Assembly (NCBI GenBank): GCA_030669695.1
Contig: DAOVDC010000012.1
Location: forward strand, 1-11,371
Source: Candidatus Bathyarchaeota archaeon
GTDB taxonomy: Archaea > Thermoproteota > Bathyarchaeia > Bathyarchaeales > Bathyarchaeaceae
DNA length: 11,371 bases
Direction of reading: 5' to 3'
Shown: in pieces, positions 1 to 8,200 of the stretch
Layout: each line of letters begins with the position of its first letter
Position numbering within the stretch: position 1 is the stretch's first letter
Program-made: the position numbers and the translations under genes
The notes under the pieces: model-generated
Told to the model about the DNA's origin: nothing
The model's database searches: none
Seen by the model: the letters and a program-made list of their open reading frames with translations, nothing else

Positions 1-262
1 TCAACCGCGGCACATAAAGATCCACATCAGTTACCCCCAAAACTCTATCAACCCCAGATGATCTAGCATGCTCCCAAATCCGCGACAAAATACTACTAGA
101 AAGAAACTGACGTCTAGCCACATTATACGCATCTCGAGGCACCACCATCACCTGCTCAAAAACTTGACAAACAGTTTCAGAAAAAACCTCACACAAACCA
201 ACTTGAATACCCCTCACAACCTCTAAATCTACACATCCAACACGCAAAACCACAATTCTCAT
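1..262 (-). CDS. amzA: Archaemetzincin (peptidase family M54), N-terminal part, cut by the left edge
   Basis: Predicted zinc metalloprotease of the archaemetzincin family; its physiological substrate is not established. I translated this strand by hand: 87 residues are visible (complete codons 262 down to 2), from ATG at 262-260. The last visible residues, GVTDVDLYVPRL (76-87), match the conserved block that precedes the catalytic region in archaemetzincins. An upstream PRDAYN...RRQFLSSSIL segment (43-60) matches the family's usual 'AYN..R.QY.S..IL' stretch. The zinc-binding HExxHxxGxxHC motif would lie beyond the edge and cannot be checked. The start is supported by GGGAG five bases upstream. 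The gene follows the beta-CASP nuclease stop with a 10-nt gap, so the two are probably cotranscribed. None of the 87 visible codons ends in C, and 75 end in G or T, which fits the strong strand bias of this side of the window. Confidence 0.88.
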   Translation of the reverse strand, partial: MRIVVLRVGCVDLEVVRGIQVGLCEVFSETVCQVFEQVMVVPRDAYNVARRQFLSSSILSRIWEHARSSGVDRVLGVTDVDLYVPRL

Positions 263-267
263 ACTTT

Positions 268-272
268 CTCCC
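268..272 (-). promoter_or_regulatory. Ribosome binding site of amzA
   Basis: On the minus strand GGGAG ends five bases before the ATG at 262-260 and directly follows the TAA stop of the upstream nuclease gene (275-273). It fixes the archaemetzincin start and supports translation of the second gene from a shared transcript. Confidence 0.7.
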
Positions 273-1523
273 TTAAACGACGCAAGAATCCCCAGCCTTC
301 GGCGCAACAGCCTCAAACCCAACTTCCTCTCTTACCCACCTAGCAAACCTTTCACAGTTACCTTCAGCCCCATGCATCACATACACAACCGGATTCCCCT
401 CCAACCCTCTCACCACCTCTTGAAGTTCACCAGCACCACAATGAGAAGAAAAATCAAAATGCCCAACCCGCGCCTTCACCTTACGCATCTTCCCATCAAT
501 CACACATCTCCCCTTTTCAAGCAACTCACGACCAGGCGTCCCAGGAATTTGATAACTCACAAGAAAAACCGCATTACGCTGTTTCTTCCCTATTTTCTGT
601 ACATAAAAAGCAGCCGGTCCACCTTTCAGCATACCCGCAGGAGATATAATCGCACCAGGCCTTTTAGCAGCTACTCTCCGATCTTTCCACCCCCTACTCC
701 AAGTAACAGCGTGCATCGCATTCATAAACAATTGAGGATCACGCAGATACGTTGTATGATTCATCATTATTCGATTAACCTTACGAGCCATACCATCCAT
801 CACAACAGAGTGCTCGAAATGATAAGCCGCAAACAAGCAAGCAATTTCTTGTGAACGCCCTACACTAAACGCGGGAACTAAAACAGTTCCCCCATCTTCC
901 ACTACTTCACTAACTCGCGCCACAAAATCCTTTTCTAACGCTACCCTATCAGAATGCACATCATCAGCATACGTGCTTTCAATGATCAACGCATCAAGCT
1001 TACCGTACTCTCTATCCGCACCATGAAGAAGACGCGTGTCTAAAGTATTGAAATCACCAGTACAGAGCACCCTCTTCCCATTCGCTTCCACCAAAACCTG
1101 AGCGCTTCCAGGGATGTGACCTGCATCTAAAAGTTGGAAGTGAACATCTCCCAAGTTTTGTTCTTCTCGATAACCAAGATGAACACAGTTTCTCATCATA
1201 GACCGTAACTCAATATATTCAAAAGGAAGGTAGTAGCCTGTCAGATGTATAAGATCGGAAATCAACAGGTTAGTCAAATCAAAAGACAACGGCGTTCCAT
1301 ACACAGGCTTTTGCTCTCTAACGTGGAAAATCGGAATTGCACCCGAATGATCAAGGTGACAATGCGTTAAGACTACTGCATCCACCTCTTTAGGCGGAAC
1401 ATGCATAGGAAAACCTGGTTCATGATTTATCATAATGCCATAGTCCAGCAACAACTGAGTTCTATTCGTCTTAATGGCTACCGCTGCTCGTCCAATTTCT
1501 CTTGTACCCCCTAGGAACCTCAT
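273..1523 (-). CDS. Beta-CASP metallo-beta-lactamase ribonuclease, aCPSF2-like (no KH domains)
   Basis: Predicted zinc-dependent RNA nuclease of the CPSF73/Ysh1 superfamily, acting in cytoplasmic RNA processing or decay. With the chosen ATG (1523-1521) it has 416 residues. Metal-site motifs run in order: Asp27 (LLLDYG), HCHLDH at 54-59, His136 (DAGH), Asp157 (TGDF). The beta-CASP motifs follow: Glu182 (ESTYA), His361 (FSSHCG) and His384 (MHGAEGN). There is no N-terminal KH region, so it resembles aCPSF2 rather than aCPSF1, the KH-bearing archaeal termination factor. The open frame continues 44 codons upstream to 1655, but that stretch does not look like family sequence. The protein should begin MRFLGGTREIG, close to the usual start of these enzymes, so I shortened it. 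No clear Shine-Dalgarno precedes the ATG. It is followed after 10 nt by amzA and is divergent from rpoB. A function in 3'-end formation is possible but is inference. Confidence 0.9.
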   Translation of the reverse strand: MRFLGGTREIGRAAVAIKTNRTQLLLDYGIMINHEPGFPMHVPPKEVDAVVLTHCHLDHSGAIPIFHVREQKPVYGTPLSFDLTNLLISDLIHLTGYYLPFEYIELRSMMRNCVHLGYREEQNLGDVHFQLLDAGHIPGSAQVLVEANGKRVLCTGDFNTLDTRLLHGADREYGKLDALIIESTYADDVHSDRVALEKDFVARVSEVVEDGGTVLVPAFSVGRSQEIACLFAAYHFEHSVVMDGMARKVNRIMMNHTTYLRDPQLFMNAMHAVTWSRGWKDRRVAAKRPGAIISPAGMLKGGPAAFYVQKIGKKQRNAVFLVSYQIPGTPGRELLEKGRCVIDGKMRKVKARVGHFDFSSHCGAGELQEVVRGLEGNPVVYVMHGAEGNCERFARWVREEVGFEAVAPKAGDSCVV

Positions 1524-1600
1524 TTTCAACGAAATTGCATTCACATCCGTTTGTGTGTTTGAATTATGGTGTTCCTCTATTGGTCTATGAGTTTTGACTC

Positions 1601-1610
1601 TTAAATAATA
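1601..1610 (-). promoter_or_regulatory. Possible TATA box for the leftward nuclease-amzA unit
   Basis: On the minus strand this reads TATTATTTAA, preceded by a purine-rich AAAGAGC that could serve as BRE. Initiation about 25 nt downstream (near 1579) would give a leader of about 55 nt before the ATG at 1523. A weaker candidate, CATAATTC at about 1561-1568, would give a leader of about 15 nt. The choice between them cannot be made from sequence. Confidence 0.35.
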
Positions 1611-1683
1611 GCTCTTTGTGTACACATGAAAGTCTACAGAAATAGTCACGCACACACAAAACCCTCAAAACTACTCTCACAAA

Positions 1684-1699
1684 GCAAAGTTTATTAATA
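1684..1699 (+). promoter_or_regulatory. Likely BRE/TATA promoter of the rpoB operon
   Basis: GCAAAG followed by TTTATTAATA is a good archaeal BRE plus TATA arrangement. Its centre near 1695 predicts a start of transcription at about 1720-1723, giving a 5' leader of about 160 nt ahead of rpoB. An AT-rich stretch at 1846-1855 (TATTATTAAA) is a second, weaker TATA-like site. It would give an almost leaderless message that bypasses the structured leader and most likely lacks the GGAGG at 1866-1870. Confidence 0.5.
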
Positions 1700-1721
1700 C
1701 CAAACGTGGTTTACGTTGATA

Positions 1722-1882
1722 GCACCTCCAAAACATGATAAAAGAAACACTACAGAGACCCGCTTTTCGGGTCGGATGACCACCGGCCCACTGGAGGAAT
1801 CTCCAAGTTTGGAAGAAACCCCAACAAACCGCCTAATACTTCACGTATTATTAAATGTAAATCTCGGAGGAAACTAACAAAC
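1722..1882 (+). promoter_or_regulatory. Structured 5' leader of the rpoB operon
   Basis: This untranslated stretch contains three clean hairpins. The first is GACCCG/CGGGTC (1757-1762 with 1768-1773, loop CTTTT). The second is ACTGGAG/CTCC-A-AGT (1790-1796 with 1801-1808, one bulged A, loop GAAT). The third is TAATAC/GTATTA (1834-1839 with 1845-1850). Between the first two, GGTC/GACC (1770-1773 with 1778-1781) and CCGG/CTGG can also form, so alternative folds exist. Near the predicted RNA 5' end, CACCTCC (1723-1729) is complementary to the GGAGG at 1866-1870 and pairs over six bases with TGGAGG at 1792-1797. No known riboswitch or guide RNA class was recognised. A 14-codon ATG frame at 1735-1779 overlaps the first hairpin but has no ribosome binding site. 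A regulatory role is inference. Confidence 0.4.
1866..1870 (+). promoter_or_regulatory. Ribosome binding site of rpoB
   Basis: GGAGG lies 12 bases before the TTG at 1883-1885, a rather long spacing. There is no closer purine-rich motif and no in-frame ATG or GTG nearby. The predicted N-terminus nevertheless aligns with archaeal RpoB, whose conserved GLVRQHLDS block normally starts about 10-25 residues in and is at residues 20-28 here. Confidence 0.6.
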
Positions 1883-4800
1883 TTGGAAATTTCACAAGAG
1901 GACCTTCTACTTCTCAAAAAATCCTTTTTCAAAGAGAAAGGCCTAGTTAGGCAACACCTAGACTCCTATAACAAATTCATCGACAACGGCCTTCAAGAAA
2001 TTGTCGATGGAGTCAACGAGATCCAGATCGAAATTCCAGAAAGCCCCTACAAAATAAAGCTTGGCCGACTGTGGATTGTCGATCCTCAATCAAGAATCAC
2101 CGGACCTTACATCACCGAGGTTGACGGCACAAACCATGAAATCTATCCTCTAGAAGCACGTTTCCGCAACTTAACCTACGCCGCGCCCATGGCATTAGAG
2201 ATGACCCCAATAGTTGATGACCGAGAACTGGAAACCGAACTCGTCTTAATAGGAAATCTTCCGGTGATGCTAAAGTCCAAGCTCTGCGTTCTATCTGAAC
2301 TACTACCCGAAGAACTAATCGGATATGGAGAAGATCCAAACGACTCAGGTGGCTACTTCGTCATCAACGGTTCTGAACGAGTCATCGTTGCCCTAGAAGA
2401 TCTAGCCGCAAACCGCATCCTTGTGGACATCGACACACGCGGCACAAAACCCGTCTATCAGGCCAAAATATTCTCAACCACCTCTGGCTTCAGAGCAAGA
2501 ATCGAGTTAAGAATGAAATCAGATGGTGCCATCTACGTTTCAATGCCCGGAGTCCCCACTGAAGTACCCATTGTTATTCTAATGCGAGGACTTGGATTAG
2601 AATCAGACAAAGAAGTTGCAGAGGCAGTTTCTCCGGAAAAAACTATACAAAATGAACTGGAAGCATCTTTTGAAAAAGTTATGGGCTTCAGCACAGTAAA
2701 AGAAGCCATAATGTACATTGGAAACCGTGTAGCACATGGGCAAGTGGAAGATTATAGACGCCAAAAAGCTGAAAGCATTCTTGATCGAAACTTTCTACCT
2801 CACATTGGTCGTACCAGTGAAGAACGCGAAGAAAAAGCGCTATTCCTAGGCGAAATGGCTTGCCGAGCTATCGAATTAAAGCTTGGAAAACGAAAACCTG
2901 ACGACAAAGACCACTTCAAAAACAAACGTTTAAAACTCGCTGGACCCTTGCTCGCCGACCTTTTCAGAATTGCCTTCAGAAACCTATACCGTGACATAAA
3001 ATATCAACTCGAACGAATGGGCTTCAAACGGCCAACGATCACGGTTTCCGCCGCCGTCCGTCCAGGAATTATCACTCAACGACTCCGACATGCCCTCGCA
3101 ACAGGCAACTGGGGAAGAGGACGAGTCGGTATCACCCAGCTTCTTGATCGAACAAACCGTGTCTCCACATTAAGCCACCTACGGAGACTGCAATCCCCGC
3201 TCAGTCGTAGCCAGCCTAACTTTGAGGCGCGAGACCTACACCCAACCCATTGGGGAAGATTATGTCCTAATGAAACACCTGAAGGATCAAACTGCGGTCT
3301 TGTAAAGAACCTTGCTTTGTCCGCTTGCATCTCTGTGAGCGTGAATGCTGAGAAAGTAAGACAGCTTCTCTATCGAATGGGCGTGATTCCTGTTCGGGAA
3401 GCGAACGAGACTTTACGGTCCTCCGGTGCTAAAGTCTTTGTGGGCGGGCGTCTCATCGGCTATTGTATATCACCACAGGAGCTGGTCACTGAATTAAGAA
3501 ACAAACGTAGAAATGGAGAAATATCCTCTGAAGTCAACGTTACCCATTTCACCAAACTTCGAGGGAAAAATGAAGAGGTTTATGTTAACTGTGATGAAGG
3601 ACGTGTGCGCCGACCGCTGATAGTGATTGAAAACGGTACACCTAAACTTCAATTAGAGCATATCGAAAAAATTCGTTCCGGAGAATGGGCATGGGAGGAG
3701 CTTGTAAGGCGTGGCATCATCGAGTATATTGACGCTGAAGAAGAAGAAAACGCGTTTGTAGCTCTAACTTTCGAGCAAGTCACACCTCAACACACACATG
3801 TAGAAATTGTGCCTTACACCATTTTCGGAATATGTGCTTCCATAATACCCTACGCTGAGCATAACCAGTCTCCACGTAACTCTTACGAGTCGGCTATGGC
3901 CAAACAAGCACTTGGAATCGAGGCAACCAACTTCATCCATCGCGTTGATTCACGCGCCCACCTCCTCCACTACCCCCAAACGCCTCTAGTTAAGACGAAA
4001 CCCATGAGCATCATAGGGTACGATCTTCGGCCTTCAGGACAAAACTGCGTTGTCGCTGTCATATCGTTTGAAGGATACAACATGGAAGACGCCCTCATCT
4101 TTAATAAATCATCCATTGAACGAGGTTTGGGGCGCTCTACGTTTTATCGGATTTATGAAGCGGAGTGTCGTCGATACTTAGGCGGGCTTAGAGATCGATT
4201 TACCACACCTGAGCCGGGTATTAGAGGATATCGGGGAGAACAATACTACCGTTTACTCGAAACAGATGGCATCATCAGTCAAGAATCCAATGCAGCGGGC
4301 GGTGATGTTCTCATTGGAAGAACAAGCCCCCCTCGATTTCTTGAGGAATACAAAGAGTTTGAGGTTAAAGGTCCTACTTTGAGAGACACATCAATAGATG
4401 TGAGACCTGCCGAAACTGGCGTTGTAGACGATGTTTTTATCATAGAGTCCCGTGAAGGAAGCAAACTCGTGAAGGTCAGGATGCGAGATCAACGCATTCC
4501 TGAACTGGGTGACAAGTTTGCCTCTAGGCATGGACAAAAAGGCGTAATCGGGATGCTCATACCTCAAGAGGATATGCCGTTTACCGCCGATGGCGTAGTT
4601 CCCGACATCATAATCAATCCCCATGCTATTCCATCGCGGATGACCATAGGACAGTTCCTTGAATCTATGGCTGGAAAGGTCGCTGCGGCGAGGGGGAAAC
4701 CGGTTGACGGAACGCCCTTCGTCAATGAAAAGCCAGAGGAAATAAAACGAGAGTTGATCAAGTTGGGCTTTAGTCACACTGGCCGAGAAACTCTCTACAA

Positions 4801-5245
4801 TGGTGTCACAGGCGAGAAATTCATTGCTGGCATCTTCATGGGGATTGTATACTATCAAAAGCTCCACCACATGGTTGCAGACAAAATACATGCTAGGGCA
4901 CGGGGTCAAGTTCAAATGTTAACCCGCCAACCAACAGAAGGACGGGCAAGAGGGGGCGGCCTTCGGTTCGGCGAGATGGAGAGGGATTGCCTCGTTGGAC
5001 ACGGTGCTGCCATGTTGCTGCGAGATCGTTTGCTTGAAGAATCTGATAAGTACCTTCTTTACGTATGTGAAAACTGCGGCTACATAGCATTTTATGACAT
5101 TAAACAACGCAAGTACGTGTGCCGACTTTGTGAAGATAAGGCACGGATTTCGCCAGTAGTCATTTCTTATGCATTCAAGCTTCTTTTGCAAGAGATGATG
5201 AGCCTCTGCATAGCACCCTCCCTTAAATTGAAGGAGAGAGCATAA
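1883..5245 (+). CDS. rpoB: DNA-directed RNA polymerase subunit B (unsplit B''/B')
   Basis: Second-largest catalytic subunit of archaeal RNA polymerase, the counterpart of bacterial beta and eukaryotic Rpb2. At 1120 residues it is a full-length single chain; many methanogens and halophiles carry it as two genes. Visible landmarks are GLVRQHLDS (20-28), the ETPEGSNCGLVKNLALS block (464-480), GYNMEDALIFNKSSIERG (731-748), ELGDKFASRHGQKG (874-887), PHAIPSRMTIGQ (913-924), and GGLRFGEMERDCLVGHGA (1025-1042), which belongs to the clamp-proximal C-terminal region. A zinc site near the C-terminus is formed by Cys1062, Cys1065, Cys1080 and Cys1083. The start is a TTG. rpoA follows with one base between stop and start. 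In most archaea rpoH lies just upstream, but here there is only a leader. In the first 50 codons 35 end in A or C, opposite to the G/T-ending codons of rps12 at the end of the same operon. Confidence 0.98.
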   Translation: MEISQEDLLLLKKSFFKEKGLVRQHLDSYNKFIDNGLQEIVDGVNEIQIEIPESPYKIKLGRLWIVDPQSRITGPYITEVDGTNHEIYPLEARFRNLTYAAPMALEMTPIVDDRELETELVLIGNLPVMLKSKLCVLSELLPEELIGYGEDPNDSGGYFVINGSERVIVALEDLAANRILVDIDTRGTKPVYQAKIFSTTSGFRARIELRMKSDGAIYVSMPGVPTEVPIVILMRGLGLESDKEVAEAVSPEKTIQNELEASFEKVMGFSTVKEAIMYIGNRVAHGQVEDYRRQKAESILDRNFLPHIGRTSEEREEKALFLGEMACRAIELKLGKRKPDDKDHFKNKRLKLAGPLLADLFRIAFRNLYRDIKYQLERMGFKRPTITVSAAVRPGIITQRLRHALATGNWGRGRVGITQLLDRTNRVSTLSHLRRLQSPLSRSQPNFEARDLHPTHWGRLCPNETPEGSNCGLVKNLALSACISVSVNAEKVRQLLYRMGVIPVREANETLRSSGAKVFVGGRLIGYCISPQELVTELRNKRRNGEISSEVNVTHFTKLRGKNEEVYVNCDEGRVRRPLIVIENGTPKLQLEHIEKIRSGEWAWEELVRRGIIEYIDAEEEENAFVALTFEQVTPQHTHVEIVPYTIFGICASIIPYAEHNQSPRNSYESAMAKQALGIEATNFIHRVDSRAHLLHYPQTPLVKTKPMSIIGYDLRPSGQNCVVAVISFEGYNMEDALIFNKSSIERGLGRSTFYRIYEAECRRYLGGLRDRFTTPEPGIRGYRGEQYYRLLETDGIISQESNAAGGDVLIGRTSPPRFLEEYKEFEVKGPTLRDTSIDVRPAETGVVDDVFIIESREGSKLVKVRMRDQRIPELGDKFASRHGQKGVIGMLIPQEDMPFTADGVVPDIIINPHAIPSRMTIGQFLESMAGKVAAARGKPVDGTPFVNEKPEEIKRELIKLGFSHTGRETLYNGVTGEKFIAGIFMGIVYYQKLHHMVADKIHARARGQVQMLTRQPTEGRARGGGLRFGEMERDCLVGHGAAMLLRDRLLEESDKYLLYVCENCGYIAFYDIKQRKYVCRLCEDKARISPVVISYAFKLLLQEMMSLCIAPSLKLKERA

Positions 5246-5246
5246 A

Positions 5247-8200
5247 GTGGAGGTGGAGCAAGCAGTTCATAAAGTCGTAGACGAACTTTATTTTGGGATA
5301 ATATCCCCTCAGGAAATACGTAGATTTTCCGTCGCTGAAATACAAACTGCCGACACTTATGACGAAGACGGCGCCCCCATAACGTTAGGACTTATGGATG
5401 GCCGGTTGGGAACACTTGAGCCGAGACAACGATGCAGAACATGCGGCAACACCGCCATAAGGTGTCCTGGACACTTCGGACACATTGAACTAGCGGTTCC
5501 CATTGTCCACATAGTATTCACTAAGATAATCTATAATCTTCTTAGGGCTACTTGTAGGAACTGTGGGCGTGTTTTATTCTCCACAGACCGCATCGCTGAA
5601 ATCAGGGCGAGAATAGAACGCGTTCGTGAGTTAACGGGAACAGTACCCAGCAGTATTTACAAAAACACGTTGCGAGAGGCGAAAGGCAAAGAATGCCCTC
5701 ATTGTGGGGCCTCTCAATACAAAATAGAATTTACAAAACCCACAGCTCTTCATGAGATTTTAGAGGAGGGCGCACAACGGTTAACACCGAGTATGATTCG
5801 CGAGCGACTCGAACGCATACCCGACGATGACCTCAAATTGTTTGGTTTTAACCCTAAGACTGCTCGCCCGGAATGGATGGTTCTACAGGTTCTCCCAGTT
5901 CCGCCAGTCTACGTGAGACCTTCTATAACTCTAGAATCAGGCATTCGGTCAGAAGACGATTTAACTCACAAACTTGTGGATATCATTCGTATTAATCAAC
6001 GATTAAAAGAAAATATGGAAGCAGGGGCTCCCACACTCATTATTCAAGATTTATCTGAGCTTCTACAGTACCATGTGACTACATACTTTAACAATGAAGC
6101 TTCAGGAATTCCTCCCGCCAGACATCGCTCCGGTAGAGCGCTTAAGAGCCTATCCCAGCGCCTTAAAGGAAAGGAAGGAAGATTCAGGAGCAATCTTTCT
6201 GGTAAGAGAGTGGACTTTTCAGCACGCACTGTAATCTCTCCAGACCCGAATCTTGACATCAGTGAGGTTGGAGTTCCGCTTGATATCGCTATGCGGCTTT
6301 CAATACCAGAAAAAGTTACTCTGTGGAACCTTGATGAGATGCGAAAGCTGGTAATAAATGGCCCTGAGAAATATCCTGGCACGCTTTATGTTGTGAGACC
6401 AGACGGCAAACGCATTAGACTGGAATTTGTTGCGGACCGAGAAAAAGTCGCTGAAGTTTTAGAGCCAGGTTTCATCATAGAACGTCATCTTAGAAATGGT
6501 GATGTTGCCATTTTCAATAGGCAACCATCTCTCCATCGAATGTCCATCATGGCGCATTACGTCCATGTGTTGCCCTACAAGACGTTTCGTCTGCACCTGT
6601 GTGTCTGTCCTCCTTACAACGCTGATTTTGATGGAGATGAAATGAACCTACACATTCCGCAAAGTGAAGAAGCCCAAACCGAAGCACGCCTTCTTATGCA
6701 AGTGCAAGATCAAATTCTTTCACCAAGGTTTGGGGGTCCTATTATAGGAGCAATTCGGGACTTCATAACTGCAGCATATCTTTTTACTCGGAAGTCTACC
6801 TTCCTTGCAAAAGAAGAGGTGTGTAGACTTCTAATAGCCGCTGGTTACACGGGTACTCTTCCCAAACCTGAAAAAAAGGAACCTGAGCCGCTTTGGACGG
6901 GAAAACAGATATTCAGCCTCTTTCTTCCTAAGGACTTGAACTACGCGCTGAGGGCGACCGTGTGCCGTGGCTGTACCAGTTGTCTTCAAGAGCATTGTCA
7001 ATACGACGCGTATGTGGTCGTCAAAGATGGCGTTTTAAAATGCGGTGTAATTGATAGAAGCTCAATAGGGGCTGAGCAATCTGAGAGTCTTCTTCATCGA
7101 ATCATAAAGGATTATGGTGCCCAGCGTGGGCGGCAATTCCTAAATCGTATTTGTCAGCTTCTCAAGCTTTTCATGGCAATGCGCGGCTTCACCTACTCTT
7201 TTGATGAACTTGAACTTTCTAGCTCTGTTCAACGAAAAATCGATTATGTAATACGGACATCTGAAGAACGAGTACAGGAGTTAATCAAGGCTTTTGATGA
7301 TGGAACGTTGCAAAGGCTCCCAGGCCAGACTCTCACCGAATCCTTTGAAATCTACGTAATGAATGAACTGGCCAAAGCTAGAGATAAATCAGGAAGAATC
7401 GCGGACAGGGCCTTTGATATAGAGAATTCTGGCATGATCATGACGAGGACTGGAGCGCGAGGATCAAGTCTCAACATTGGACAAATAACCGCATGCGTTG
7501 GTCAGCAATCAGTGCGAGGAAAACGAATTATGCGCGGATATGTTGAACGGGCTTTACCACACTTTAAAAAGGGTGACCCCACTCCTAAAGCTAGAGGATT
7601 TGTATATTCCTGCTATCGAAGTGGACTAGATCCCATCGAATTTTTCTTCCATGCTATGGGTGGACGGGAAGGACTTGTAGACACCGCTGTGCGAACACAA
7701 CAAAGTGGATATATGCAGAGACGACTCATCAACGCTCTAGAACATCTACGTATAGAATATGATGGAACTGTTCGAAACTCAATCGGGGACATCGTGCAAT
7801 TCAGGTACGGAGAGGATGGAGTGGACCCCGCTAAGAGCGATCATGGAAAAGCCGTCAACGTCAGCCGACTGGTTGAACAAATCAAAATCATGTCGGAAAA
7901 GGGTAAACCTGCATCCCAACAATACGTTAAAAAATGCCTCGAAAGGATCAAAGACCAGCTCACACCAATTCTCTTTGAAGAGCTGAAGAATGAGTTAACA
8001 AAAGCTGGATTGCCTCAAGAAGGGGTGAATCAAGCAGTCACTTCAACTTTAGACAACTATAAACGCGCTCTTGTTGAGCCCGGGGAGGCTGTTGGAATAG
8101 TTTCCGCTCAATCTATAGGGGAACCAGGTACTCAGATGACGCTTCGGACGTTTCATTATGCAGGAGTTAGAGAGCAAAACGTAACTCTTGGGTTACCACG

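Noticed and set aside
372..854. 160-codon open frame on the + strand
   Set aside because: It lies wholly opposite the nuclease gene, has a His/Arg/Thr/Ser-rich product typical of an antisense frame in C/A-rich DNA, and matches no family.
1524..1655. N-terminal extension of 44 codons on the beta-CASP nuclease
   Set aside because: It shows no family similarity, lies over the likely promoter, and the family start motif MRFLGGTREIG begins at the internal ATG at 1523.
1757..1773. GACCCG/CGGGTC hairpin as an intrinsic terminator
   Set aside because: No T-tract follows it, and it lies upstream of rpoB on the predicted leader.
1757..1830. Leader hairpins as a C/D-box RNA, tRNA or known riboswitch
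   Set aside because: There is a GGATGA but no proper C-box/D-box pair, no T-loop or cloverleaf, and no riboswitch core that I recognise.
4391..4915. 174-codon minus-strand frame inside rpoB
   Set aside because: It is the antisense of a well conserved part of RpoB; no recognisable motif, no promoter or ribosome binding site.
3300..7600. Replication origin elements at the skew reversal
   Set aside because: The balanced zone lies inside rpoB and rpoA; I saw no origin-recognition-box repeats, no AT-rich unwinding element and no cdc6 gene, so no origin feature was annotated.
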